Below, piece after piece: positions 18,650-27,923 of a stretch of DNA of 45,547 nucleotides (positions are counted from its first letter, which is position 1; every line of letters starts with the position of its first letter). The stretch lies in the NCBI GenBank assembly GCA_030745875.1, contig JASLNT010000093.1, forward strand, positions 1 through 45,547, in the 5' to 3' direction. A program made the translations under genes and the position numbers. Source of the DNA: Phycisphaerae bacterium. Its GTDB lineage: Bacteria > Planctomycetota > Phycisphaerae > SM23-33. The notes below the pieces were generated by a model. The model saw only the letters and a program-made list of their open reading frames with translations. It had not been told where the DNA came from and did no database searches.

Positions 18650-20608
18650 TCACCGCTTGGCGTCAGCGGTCAGGGGGGTCTGGCGGCGATGTTTGGTCAC
18701 CGTGAAACGCGCAACGGCCGAACCGTCCAACACGTAGTCGACCTTGGTTTGGCGCAGCAGGGAGCGGGAGAAACTTCCGGTGTCCAGCAGTCTGGCCTGG
18801 GTTATCATTGCGGCCTTGCTGGCCGGCAGGTCGGGCAGTTCCTTCTTGTCGAGGGAGATACCGCCCCCTTCTTTCAGCGGTAGGCGCATGTAGAGCACGT
18901 TGCCCTGCAGCAGTACGCTGCGCTGCATCGAAGCCAGCAGTTGTTCGGTCGTTTTCGGACTGTACTTGTGGGGCTGTTCACGCCTGTCGGCGGAGGCGGC
19001 CGACGACCAGTCGCTGACCTGCAGCACGTGCGTCCCTTCGGGCAGGTCGTCGGGCAGTTTGAACTCCACCGGTATGGTTGTGCGCGTTTTGCGCGGCCGG
19101 GCCAGGGTCAGCACGCCGGTAAGCGTGTCTCCCGGGGCGTAGGTGTCGCTGTCCAGGCGGAAATCGATAATACCGGCGGTGATTTCCCCGGGCTCGATTT
19201 TCATCGAAACGTCAATCCCTTTGATGTCCGGGCGGGGCCCGTACGGATTCCGCATCATCGAGAAGACCGCACGGTCCAGATCCGAAGTCACCCAGTATAC
19301 GTCCGATCCGCTGGAAACGTTTGAAGCGCGATACTTGCCCAGCTTCCCAAAATCGACAGAAAGACTGTACGAGACGCGATGTCTTTCGGGCAGTTCTCGC
19401 CATCCCCACGCCGCATCCCCCACCATCATGCTGACCAGCATCGGGGTCATCATGCGGTGTTTGGCGATCTTGAAGTTGAACGCCTGTTTGCGTTTATCGG
19501 CGGACCATTCGACCTGGACTTTCATCGGTATCATCGCCGGTTTCCGTCCGATCATTCCGGCGATGGCGCTGGTTTCATCACGCGTAACCGTACCGGTGAC
19601 GTTCAGACTCGATCCCAACTTGAAACTGTTGTTCCTGCCCGAAATAATCGTGTGAATGTACGCCGGTCCCATCGGCATCTCGACCTGGCCGTACGAATAG
19701 AAACTGTGCCCGAACGCCATCACCTTGTTCCCGACAACTTCCGTCACGGTGCCTACGGCGGTCATGTCGGCGTCGCCGGAGGCCATGGGAATCGCAATGC
19801 CCCCTCCCGGGATGAGTTTGGCGTTTTTGGCGGCGGCGGCTTCTGCGGCGCCCGGACCACCGCCCTGGAGGGCGATCATTCCGAGCGACTTCAGCATGCC
19901 TCTGGCCCGGGTCAGGCCCCTGGACGACATGCCCGAAACCATCACCGGCGTGGACAACGGAACAAGCCTCGTCGCTTCGGTCGATTCATTCGTCGGGATC
20001 ATCTTCGAAAGACTGTGCGATGCGAAGTCGATCTTCTTGACACTGAGGGCGGTCTTGAGGAAGCCCTTCGGCGCCACAGCCGATCGACCGGGCAGGACCG
20101 ACTTGCTCGCCCCTATCGTATCCTTGCCCTCGACAGAGATGAAACCACCGGCCGCCAGCATCTGCGTGATGGGCTGGATACCGCAAAGGGGCTCGTTCTG
20201 CCCGTTCCAACCATAGGCTACGGCGCCTATCATCTTGAACTTGCCGTCTTTCGGGTCCTTCATGAACACCGGAGACCCGCTCATGCCCGAGATAATCATG
20301 GTCTTCTCAAGCTTATGCCCCGACAGGGTGGCCAGGATCACGTCGAGGTGCGGACCGAACTTTGAAACCACCGAAACGATCTCGGCGTCGAAGCGGATAG
20401 GTTTGATCCCGGCCATTACGGTCAGACCGTATCCCTTCATACCTCGTTTCAAGGCGCTGTGGTGCAGATACCGGTTCGACTTGGCGACAAACTTCTCCGC
20501 CGCATCCAGGCGAGTATCGACACGTTTGGTTTGTCCCTGCGCCCCGGACCAACAGGCCGACAACACAAGGACAACGATTCCGATCAAGACAGAAACTTTT
20601 CTGGGCAT
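18650..20608 (-). CDS. SpoIVB (S55) peptidase-domain protein, exported, possible lipoprotein
   Basis: 652 residues from the ATG at 20608, which has GAGGAG six bases upstream. The hydrophobic N-terminus ends in VLSAC (Cys19), a plausible lipobox; cleavage at AQG-Q is an alternative. S55 landmarks are GMKGYGLTV near 57, the serine box ISGMSGSPV (106-114) followed by MIGAVAYGW, and AFGHSF with H301. In B. subtilis SpoIVB the His precedes the Ser box; here the order is reversed. Later residues (about 470-650) contain beta-strand-rich sequence. Homologues outside sporulators are common in planctomycetes and acidobacteria with unknown substrates. It is the first gene of the minus-strand run toward lpxK. 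Confidence 0.8.
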   Translation of the reverse strand: MPRKVSVLIGIVVLVLSACWSGAQGQTKRVDTRLDAAEKFVAKSNRYLHHSALKRGMKGYGLTVMAGIKPIRFDAEIVSVVSKFGPHLDVILATLSGHKLEKTMIISGMSGSPVFMKDPKDGKFKMIGAVAYGWNGQNEPLCGIQPITQMLAAGGFISVEGKDTIGASKSVLPGRSAVAPKGFLKTALSVKKIDFASHSLSKMIPTNESTEATRLVPLSTPVMVSGMSSRGLTRARGMLKSLGMIALQGGGPGAAEAAAAKNAKLIPGGGIAIPMASGDADMTAVGTVTEVVGNKVMAFGHSFYSYGQVEMPMGPAYIHTIISGRNNSFKLGSSLNVTGTVTRDETSAIAGMIGRKPAMIPMKVQVEWSADKRKQAFNFKIAKHRMMTPMLVSMMVGDAAWGWRELPERHRVSYSLSVDFGKLGKYRASNVSSGSDVYWVTSDLDRAVFSMMRNPYGPRPDIKGIDVSMKIEPGEITAGIIDFRLDSDTYAPGDTLTGVLTLARPRKTRTTIPVEFKLPDDLPEGTHVLQVSDWSSAASADRREQPHKYSPKTTEQLLASMQRSVLLQGNVLYMRLPLKEGGGISLDKKELPDLPASKAAMITQARLLDTGSFSRSLLRQTKVDYVLDGSAVARFTVTKHRRQTPLTADAKR

Positions 20609-20820
20609 AAGAGTCTCCTCGCGGGCGCCAGGGCCCGTTAGGAATGGTATCTGCACAAGCCTCCGATTGCAAGTAATATGGTCCGGACGAGCCCTGGAGA
20701 TCATAATCCGAGCCGAAGGGCTGAATCATCTTGACAATCGCAACGTTTCGCGGTGACATATCATACCCACGACCATGTCGCCGACGGACGCGACAGGCCT
20801 TGGCCCGAGGCGTACTGGGC

Positions 20821-21789
20821 ATGATTGAAGTAAAGAACCTGACAAAAAAATACGGCGCCGTAACCGCCGTCGACTCTATCTCCTTCAATGTCGACAAGGG
20901 CGGCGTGGTGGGATTCCTCGGTCCAAACGGAGCGGGCAAGACCACAACGCTCAAAATACTGACATGCTTTCACCCCGCAACGTCCGGACAGGCTTCCATC
21001 GCGGGCTTCGACGTGCTTACCCAGTCGCTGGATGTCAGGCGCAACATCGGTTACATGCCCGAATCGCCGGGCCTGTATCCCGAAATGAAGGTCCGGGAGT
21101 TCCTGAAATTCCGCGCCGCTCTTCGCGAGATTCCACGGCGCGAACGGAAGAAAACCGTCGACCGCGCAGCGGAGCTCTGTCGCCTGTCGGCTCCGGAGGA
21201 CATGATGCGCCGCAATCTGGGCAAGCTGTCGCGGGGATACAGGCAGCGCGTGGCGCTGGCTGATGCTCTGCTGAACTCACCGCCCGTGCTGATACTTGAT
21301 GAGCCCACAAGCGGGCTGGATCCGGCCCAGATACGCTCCATGCGGGAACTGATCCTGTCGCTGGGAGGAGACCACACGATTATCCTCTCCAGCCATATTC
21401 TCTCAGAGGTCGAACAGACCTGCGACCGCCTGATCGTAATCGCCGGCGGAAAGATCGCAGCCGCCGGAACACCGGACGAACTGCGAAAAAGCGTTATCGG
21501 TCCGTCGCGCATAGTCGCCGAAATCAAGGGACCGCATGAAGAGGTCCTCCAGGCGGCCAGAGGCGTGTCCGAATCGGGCGATGTCCAGGTCAACTCGATG
21601 AATCAATGGCAGCGAGTTATTATCCGAGACAACTACGACACCGACCACCGCGCCGACCTGGCCGAACTGGCCCACGAGAAAGGTTGGGCAATCCGCGAAT
21701 TGAGAAGCGAAGCCGGTTCGCTGGAGGATTTCTTCATACAGGTGACCTACGAACAGAACATAGAATCCCCCGACCATGAAGTCGAATAG
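20821..21789 (+). CDS. ABC transporter ATP-binding protein (GldA/CcmA-like)
   Basis: 322 residues. Walker A GPNGAGKTT (34-42), Q-loop region at YMPESPGLYPEM, signature LSRGYRQRVALADAL and Walker B VLILDEPTSGLDP are all intact. The C-terminal extension after residue 220 is typical of drug/gliding-type ABC-2 ATPases. The start at 20821 gives the canonical MIEVKNLTKKYG opening; the upstream frame extension is unsupported. It is the first gene of a four-gene module with the permease, GldG-like and DUF4340 genes. It is divergent from the S55-like gene; a perfect TTGACA sits at 20731-20736 in the gap but I see no convincing -10 partner. Confidence 0.92.
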   Translation: MIEVKNLTKKYGAVTAVDSISFNVDKGGVVGFLGPNGAGKTTTLKILTCFHPATSGQASIAGFDVLTQSLDVRRNIGYMPESPGLYPEMKVREFLKFRAALREIPRRERKKTVDRAAELCRLSAPEDMMRRNLGKLSRGYRQRVALADALLNSPPVLILDEPTSGLDPAQIRSMRELILSLGGDHTIILSSHILSEVEQTCDRLIVIAGGKIAAAGTPDELRKSVIGPSRIVAEIKGPHEEVLQAARGVSESGDVQVNSMNQWQRVIIRDNYDTDHRADLAELAHEKGWAIRELRSEAGSLEDFFIQVTYEQNIESPDHEVE

Positions 21790-21800
21790 AGGACAAGCCC

Positions 21801-22517
21801 GTGCGAAAGACACTGATTCTGGCCCGCCGTGAGATATCGGGGTATTTGTGCTCCCCGGTGGGCTACGTGACCGCGGCGTTGTTCCTGCTGTCTTCCGGTG
21901 TGTGGTTCTTCCTGGTTATATTCCGCAGCGGTCAGGAAGCGACGCTTCGGCCGCTGTTCGAGACGATGGCGGTCATACTGGTATTCTCCAATCCCCTGCT
22001 GACGATGCGCCTGCTGAGCGAGGAGTACCGCAGCGGTACGTTTGAAACGCTGGTGACCGCGCCGGTCACCGACACGCAGGTAATCCTGGGCAAGTTTCTC
22101 GGAGTGATGGGATTCTACATGCTCCTGCTTGTCTGCACGGGCGTGTACATGGTGTTGCTGGCGCTGTACGGACGACCCGATCCGGGCGTTGCGATTATGG
22201 GATACCTGGGCATGGTGCTGCTGGGCGCATCGTTTCTGGCGGTGGGACTGTTCGCCTCGACGCTCACAATGCATCAACCGGTGGCGGCGGTTCTCAGCGT
22301 TGCGATCCTGTCGGTGTTCGTGATCTTCATGCAGTCGCTAACGCTATACGCCCCGGCGCCCTGGGGACAGATCGCCTCCAGACTCAACGCCATGACGTAC
22401 TTCAAAGATTTCGCTCGCGGGATGCTCGACACTCGCGGAATCGTGTTCTTCGTAAGCAGCACGGCGCTGTTCCTGTTCCTTAGCGTCAAAACGCTGGAGT
22501 CGCGACGATGGAAGTAA
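21801..22517 (+). CDS. ABC-2 type permease subunit
   Basis: 238 residues with six predicted membrane helices. The N-terminus ARREISGYLCSPVGYVTAALFLL is characteristic of GldF-like ABC-2 permeases, and LSEEYRSGTFETLVTAPVTD is the conserved cytoplasmic helix of this group. The start is GTG with AGAGGA upstream. It begins 11 bases after the ATPase gene and overlaps the next gene by 10 bases, which indicates translational coupling. With the ATPase it should form the membrane core of the transporter; the substrate is not known. Confidence 0.9.
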   Translation: MRKTLILARREISGYLCSPVGYVTAALFLLSSGVWFFLVIFRSGQEATLRPLFETMAVILVFSNPLLTMRLLSEEYRSGTFETLVTAPVTDTQVILGKFLGVMGFYMLLLVCTGVYMVLLALYGRPDPGVAIMGYLGMVLLGASFLAVGLFASTLTMHQPVAAVLSVAILSVFVIFMQSLTLYAPAPWGQIASRLNAMTYFKDFARGMLDTRGIVFFVSSTALFLFLSVKTLESRRWK

Positions 22518-25500
22518 GAATTAACTCCGAATCCGACGAAATGCTGGACCGCACCTGGGCGACGGGCGCGGGGGGCGTTTCGCTGGCGTGCGCGCTGGCG
22601 GCGGTGGTGTTGCTGGTGGTCGGCGCGCCGAACGATGGAGAGGAAATCTCGTCGACAATGCTGTGGTTCGCCGCCGGGCTGGGTCTGGCGGTGGGTGTCG
22701 GAATATGCGGAATATGCCTCATTCAACAACGTATATGGGCTCAGCGGGCGCTGTTGGTTTTCTGGCTGACTGTGACGGCTGGGGCGCTGCTGGCCGGGAC
22801 GTCGGGGATGGTGTGGGACCGATGGTGGTCTGAGACGCTCGTCGCGTCGGTGGGCTCGGTGTGGGCCTGGAGTGCTGCAATCGGCGCGTTTGTCGCAGGA
22901 GGGTTGATGACCGCTGCACTTATGATTGCGGCCCGTTCGCGCCTGAGATACGCATCGGTGGTCAGTCTCGCGGTGGCGGCGGCTATAGCGCTGACGATGA
23001 TCGTGAACGTAATCTCGCAGAGGGATTACCACCGTCTGGCGATAGAATCGCTCGGTCGATACTCCATAAGCGACCGCACGGAGAACATACTGGCGGGTCT
23101 GGACGAACCGGTCCGCCTGACCTGCGTATACACGGGGGTATCGGAAGGCGGGAAAGGTTCGGATTTCCGCCCGCGCGTATGGGAGCTGATGGAGGATCTC
23201 AGCGACAAGGCCCGAAAGATGGGGAAGCAGATCGACATTGCAAGCATAACCACCGACGCCGAACGCAGAAGCGAGGACATCCGCCTGGGAGCCAAGCAGC
23301 GCGGGCGGTACGGAGGACCTCACGAGAAGTTCATCCGCGATTTCCGGGCTTCGTCTGCGCTATTCACCGAACAACTCAGGACCAGGCAGGCCATATGGAC
23401 AGGGCTCGCCGACGGCAGCTACCTGGCGCAATGGCCGGTTCCGGCTCCGCTGGCGGCCAGATTGTCGCGCCTGGCTGAAGGATTCGACAGAACGCGGATA
23501 ATGCTCAGGTCGGAGCTGGACCACAAGGGAATACGCAACTATCCGGCGCTGACCGATCCAGCCAAGTCCATACTGAAGTCGACCCTGGAGAGCCTCAAGA
23601 GCTACCGGGCGACGGTGGCTGCGATAGAAGATGTACACCGGGGGGCGGTGAAGAACCGCAAGCAAACCCTCGAAGCGGTGAACCAGTCCGTGCGCAGCAT
23701 CGATGCGCTGGCGGCGATCGTGGGCAAGAATTCAGACCCCGCTCCATCCGATCCCGGAATGGTCATAAAGGCGTTTATCCAGGCGGCCGCCAAAGCCTCC
23801 GAACACACCCACAAAGCCACCATCGCCCTTGAAACCCTCGCCGGACCGGACCACGCCACCCTGGTGGTCAACTCTTCCCACTGGGTGATAAAAGCCAATA
23901 ACAACAAGGTCCCGCTCAGCGAATTCTTCGGGAAGATGGCGAAGGGAATCCTGCTCCTGGCCAGGCGGAATCAGCAGATAGTCCAGATATCCACCGCAAA
24001 ATTCAAAGCCGAGGAAGTCCTCCGCCTGCGAAAGCAACTGGCGACGATGCAGTTGGAATTCGCCCTGGCCAGGACGGCTGCAATCAAGGCGCTTAACGCA
24101 CTGGTCGCACCCGATGCGGAATCCAAGAGGATTATGCAGGACGCCTCGAGCGATACGCTCTTTGCCGAACTCATCTCACGGGCCGAAGCACTTGTCAAAC
24201 AAGCCGACGATCTGCCCAAACTCGAAGCAACGTCCTTAACGAGTGATCTGGCGGGGGATAATATCATTATCGTGGAAGCCGGCGACAAGACCGAAGTGGT
24301 CGGATTTGACGAGGCCTGGCCGCTGAGCGTGCTGTTAGACTCACAAGGACGCCCCCGACGCGTGTTCAACGGCGATTCGGCGATAGCGTCGCGCATTTGC
24401 TCGATGACGAACGGACCTTTCGGAACGGTGGTGCTGGCGTACGTTCAACCATCGCCCACATCGGAAATGGTCAAGAAGAACCAGCTCTTCGCCAGCCCGA
24501 CAATACAATACAGGACCATGCGAACCAGACTGCAGGCCGCTAACTTCGACGTTCGCGACTGGGAGCTGACCAAACCGTTCGACCAGGCTTTCGGAGCCGC
24601 AACAACCAGGCCCGCGCTGAAAAACGTTATTCTCATAGTTTTGCCTTCGATCGGGCGCGCCGAAATCGCCAAAGACAAACTGACGAACCTCAAACGCAAA
24701 ATCGACAGCGGAACACCCGCACTGTTCCTCACCGAATCGCAGATCAAGACCGCGGGCGTCACCCCCCACGACGTCGAAGTAACGAGATACCTCGCCCGCG
24801 GGTGGGGAATTTCAGTGCTGAGCGATTTCGTGGTGATACCAGCCGTCCGCGACAACGTGGACCCCACGCGATTCAAGATAGACAATCTGCGAAACAGGCA
24901 CATGCCCCAGAGCAACTTCTCGTCGCACGTTATCGGTAAGGGACTCGGGGGACAAAGACTCCTGTGGAGGGCGCTGTCGACGTGTCCGGTGGCGAAAATC
25001 GATCCGCCCAATCGCCCCGGAATAACAGTGACCAGCCTGCTGACCGTGCCCGCCGACCAGACCGCCACCTGGGCGACAAGCCGATTCTTCGAACTCCAGG
25101 CGCAGTATCGAACTACAGAGGGCAGCTTTATCCGTCCGAACTTCACCGCCGAAGAATCGCCCGACATCAAACCCCCCTTCGATCTCGCAGTCGCCGTCAC
25201 CCGCGAAGGCGACAACACCGCCAAAGAACAACCCAATCGCATCGTGGTCCTGGGCGTCGGAGCGTCGCTGATTGACTCGTACGTCGACGCCAAGGTGGAG
25301 GTGCACGCGGCCAATCGGACAACCAGCATGACCGATCCGCCCAAAATGGACACCGACCTCGTGGTCAACAGCGTGCTCTGGTTGGCGGGCCTCCAGGACC
25401 GTATCGCAGCGGGACCGGCGTTATCGAAACCTATAGACGTCCAACCGAGCACGAGATGGCTGTTAATGATGGCCTGCGCGCTGGGCCTGCCGTTGCTGGT

Positions 25501-25546
25501 GCTGGCCGCGGGGGGATGCGTCATGCTGATGAGAAGGCGAACATGA
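22508..25546 (+). CDS. GldG-like ABC transporter-associated membrane protein
   Basis: 1012 residues. The N-terminal 175 residues contain about five membrane helices. A large extracytoplasmic part follows, with the GldG-type opening RYSISDRTENILAGLDEPVRLTCVYT cut here into RYSISDRTENILAG and EPVRLTCVYT, and later GFDEAWPLSVLLD and a GATase-like fold region. One helix at the C-terminus (WLLMMACALGLPLLVLAAGG) is followed by Arg-rich residues. It is larger than typical GldG (about 500-600) because of a helical insertion around 260-560. It overlaps the permease gene by 10 bases and the DUF4340 gene by 4, so it is part of the same complex. Confidence 0.8.
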   Translation: MEVRINSESDEMLDRTWATGAGGVSLACALAAVVLLVVGAPNDGEEISSTMLWFAAGLGLAVGVGICGICLIQQRIWAQRALLVFWLTVTAGALLAGTSGMVWDRWWSETLVASVGSVWAWSAAIGAFVAGGLMTAALMIAARSRLRYASVVSLAVAAAIALTMIVNVISQRDYHRLAIESLGRYSISDRTENILAGLDEPVRLTCVYTGVSEGGKGSDFRPRVWELMEDLSDKARKMGKQIDIASITTDAERRSEDIRLGAKQRGRYGGPHEKFIRDFRASSALFTEQLRTRQAIWTGLADGSYLAQWPVPAPLAARLSRLAEGFDRTRIMLRSELDHKGIRNYPALTDPAKSILKSTLESLKSYRATVAAIEDVHRGAVKNRKQTLEAVNQSVRSIDALAAIVGKNSDPAPSDPGMVIKAFIQAAAKASEHTHKATIALETLAGPDHATLVVNSSHWVIKANNNKVPLSEFFGKMAKGILLLARRNQQIVQISTAKFKAEEVLRLRKQLATMQLEFALARTAAIKALNALVAPDAESKRIMQDASSDTLFAELISRAEALVKQADDLPKLEATSLTSDLAGDNIIIVEAGDKTEVVGFDEAWPLSVLLDSQGRPRRVFNGDSAIASRICSMTNGPFGTVVLAYVQPSPTSEMVKKNQLFASPTIQYRTMRTRLQAANFDVRDWELTKPFDQAFGAATTRPALKNVILIVLPSIGRAEIAKDKLTNLKRKIDSGTPALFLTESQIKTAGVTPHDVEVTRYLARGWGISVLSDFVVIPAVRDNVDPTRFKIDNLRNRHMPQSNFSSHVIGKGLGGQRLLWRALSTCPVAKIDPPNRPGITVTSLLTVPADQTATWATSRFFELQAQYRTTEGSFIRPNFTAEESPDIKPPFDLAVAVTREGDNTAKEQPNRIVVLGVGASLIDSYVDAKVEVHAANRTTSMTDPPKMDTDLVVNSVLWLAGLQDRIAAGPALSKPIDVQPSTRWLLMMACALGLPLLVLAAGGCVMLMRRRT

Positions 25547-27783
25547 AGTCCAGAACCACCGTTTTCCTCATAGCCGCACTCGCCGCCTGCGTCGCCTACG
25601 TGGTGATGTCGCGCGGCGGACTGTTCAAATCGGACGAAAACCCGCGCACGCAAGACGCACAGGCCCTCTTCAGCGAAATGCCCGGCGAGCCCGTTGAACT
25701 CGCGGTAACCTCACAGGCGGGAGCCCGGATAAAGTTCCGCCTCGGCCCGACCGGCTGGCGGATCGTAGAACCGTTGGCGACAATCGCAATCGACGACAGG
25801 ATCGTCTCGCTGGTCGACGCGATCGTCTCTATCGAGTGTCTGCAGCGATACGAAACTGCAGACTCCAACGCCCCCGACGCAACCGTAACCGGTCTGGACT
25901 CACCGCGATGGACCGTTACGCTGACCGACGACAAACAGCAGACTTACGGTGTGGAAATCGGACAACACGTTCCGCTGAGCGGAAAGACAAGAACGTACGT
26001 TCGCCTCGCCGGAGACAAGCGAGTCTGCATCGCAGCAGGCGACCTTACCGAGCCGATGTCGCGCCCGGTGAGCTACTACCGCAGCCCGAAAGTCCTGGAA
26101 ATTCCCGCCGATGCGATAATGTCTGTGCGGATCGAAGGCGGTGAAACCTACAGCATTCAGCGGAAGCTGCAGGGTGAGTGGATTATCAAATCCGGAACGG
26201 ACAACAAGGAGCAATTCCCCGCCGACAAGCGGGAAACCGAGACGTTCCTGAAGCGTCTGACCAGGATAGACGCCCGCCAGTTCGTCGACGACAACCCAAC
26301 CGATCTCGCCCCATACGGTCTTGCAGCCGGTGGTGAACGCCTGAAAGTCACAGTAGCATTCGTAACCAAAAACACCGCCGCCAAATCCCGCACAATTGCG
26401 ATCGGAGTAAGAACCGGCGCCGCAGGCGGTGAAACAGTCTTCGCGAAACTAACCGACCACCCAACGGTGTTCACCCTTCCGGCTTCGATGCTCGACGAAC
26501 TCCAGCCCGGCACGTTGCGGCTTCGCGATAAGGCGGTCCTTCCAATCACCGCCGAAGCGGTGACGAAGATTGAACTGGCGCTGGAATCCGGATCGATGAC
26601 GCTCGTCAAAACGGACGACAAGTGGAGTATCTCATCCCCCACAAAAGCTCCGGCCAATCAGCAGCGCGTGCGACTGATCCTCGACAGACTCACCGCACTC
26701 CGGGCGAAGGGTTTCCGGCGAGAGAAGGCTTCGGAAGTTCAATTCGGCTTCGACAAACCCAGAGGGGTGATCGGCCTGTTTGAAGCCGACAGCGACAAAC
26801 CGACAACGCTTACAATCGGAGCGGACAGCCCCGCCGGGGCGGCGGCGTTTGTGAAGTCGTCCAGCGCCAATGTCGTCGCGGTGGTCGGAGCGCTGGACGT
26901 CGGGATCTTCCTGGCTCCGACCGTACGCTGCCACGACGCAACTCTGTGGCGCCTCGGCGACCGGACCGACGTAAGCCGCATCGCACTGAAACGCGCCGAC
27001 AGCACGGTTGAACTAACCGGCGACGTCGAGGGGCGATGGCGGATAACAAAACCGCTGGATGCGCCGGCGGACATCGAGAACGTCAACTCCATTCTCGACC
27101 ACCTGGACGACCTGACGGCTACGCGGATCGTTTCGGTCGGAGCGAAGACCAGAGCCTACTACGCCAAGGGCGCCGGAGCGATCAGTGCGACTTTCGAGGT
27201 CCGCGCCCAGGACGCACCGACCAGCAGACCATCGGGGCGAACCCACGCGTTCAACATGGCGATACTGGACGGTAAAGTCTACGGATGGATGTCGGACGAT
27301 CCGCTGGCCCGCGTGGGCCTGTTCTCCGGGAAGCTCTACCAGCAATTCAACGCTGAACTGCGCAGGCGAAAAGTGCTCGATTTCGATCCGGAATCGGTCA
27401 CGGGGATCACGCTGACCCTGGGCTCGGAGCCGATGACGCTGACAAAACTCGACAGCGGATGGAAGTATCCCGAGGATCCGGAACTGAAGATCGATCAGGA
27501 CGCGGTGACGAAGTATCTCGAGCAGATCAAGAGTCTTCGGGCGATTCGATTCGTCAGCAGCGACGAGACGCCGGACGAGAAGTTCGGCTTGGAAAAATCC
27601 AAAGCGTGGTTGTCACTGGAGTTGACCACAAACGACAAGAAAACGATCACCGTTTTGGTCTCCCGCACCGGCAGCAACGAAACAGCCAACCGTTACGCAT
27701 CAACCACCGGCCTGCGCGGCGCATTTACAATCTCGGCGGAAGCGGCGGTAAAAATGGCCCGGAAAATCGCCGACTTCAAGTAG
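25543..27783 (+). CDS. DUF4340 domain protein
   Basis: 746 residues starting at the ATG that forms an ATGA overlap with the preceding stop. A single N-terminal membrane helix (residues 4-22) would anchor an extracytoplasmic body. The body contains three or more DUF4340-like repeats with the pattern of a 'W-x-I-x-x-P' strand followed by an 'FGFDKP' or 'YGL' motif: GPTGWRIVEPLA, DDKWSISSPTKAPAN, EVQFGFDKPRGVIGL and EGRWRITKPLDAPAD. The DUF4340 family accompanies GldG in ABC modules of bacteroidetes and planctomycetes. Its biochemical role is unknown, but the coupling suggests it is a subunit or accessory of the transporter. Confidence 0.85.
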   Translation: MKSRTTVFLIAALAACVAYVVMSRGGLFKSDENPRTQDAQALFSEMPGEPVELAVTSQAGARIKFRLGPTGWRIVEPLATIAIDDRIVSLVDAIVSIECLQRYETADSNAPDATVTGLDSPRWTVTLTDDKQQTYGVEIGQHVPLSGKTRTYVRLAGDKRVCIAAGDLTEPMSRPVSYYRSPKVLEIPADAIMSVRIEGGETYSIQRKLQGEWIIKSGTDNKEQFPADKRETETFLKRLTRIDARQFVDDNPTDLAPYGLAAGGERLKVTVAFVTKNTAAKSRTIAIGVRTGAAGGETVFAKLTDHPTVFTLPASMLDELQPGTLRLRDKAVLPITAEAVTKIELALESGSMTLVKTDDKWSISSPTKAPANQQRVRLILDRLTALRAKGFRREKASEVQFGFDKPRGVIGLFEADSDKPTTLTIGADSPAGAAAFVKSSSANVVAVVGALDVGIFLAPTVRCHDATLWRLGDRTDVSRIALKRADSTVELTGDVEGRWRITKPLDAPADIENVNSILDHLDDLTATRIVSVGAKTRAYYAKGAGAISATFEVRAQDAPTSRPSGRTHAFNMAILDGKVYGWMSDDPLARVGLFSGKLYQQFNAELRRRKVLDFDPESVTGITLTLGSEPMTLTKLDSGWKYPEDPELKIDQDAVTKYLEQIKSLRAIRFVSSDETPDEKFGLEKSKAWLSLELTTNDKKTITVLVSRTGSNETANRYASTTGLRGAFTISAEAAVKMARKIADFK

Positions 27784-27840
27784 CCGCCCGAATCCGCTGT
27801 TGGGCCTGACCGAATTCGGAAACGTGTCGGGGGACCAGTT

Positions 27841-27896
27841 CCCAGGGCTTGCTTTGCAGTGCCCCGGGCTACGATCAGTCACCCGCCTGCGGCGGG
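27841..27896. terminator. Pair of GC-rich hairpins between convergent genes
   Basis: Two stem-loops lie between the stop codons of the DUF4340 gene and aroDE. The first pairs CCCAGGGC (27841-27848) with GCCCCGGG (27861-27868), seven of eight positions. The second is perfect, CCCGCC (27882-27887) with GGCGGG (27891-27896), loop TGC. No T-run follows, so they may be REP-like repeats or Rho-linked 3' ends instead of true intrinsic terminators. Confidence 0.4.
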
Positions 27897-27923
27897 CTCC
27901 ACGGATACGGCGGGGCCAACGGT

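Noticed and set aside
20731..20759. TTGACA as a promoter of the ABC module
   Set aside because: The -35 hexamer is perfect, but the sequence 17 bases on (TGACAT) is a poor -10 and the better TATCAT is 22 bases away.
20731..20820. Upstream start of the ABC ATPase gene
   Set aside because: The extra 30 residues are Arg-rich without family similarity, and the canonical MIEVKNLTKKYG opening begins at 20821.
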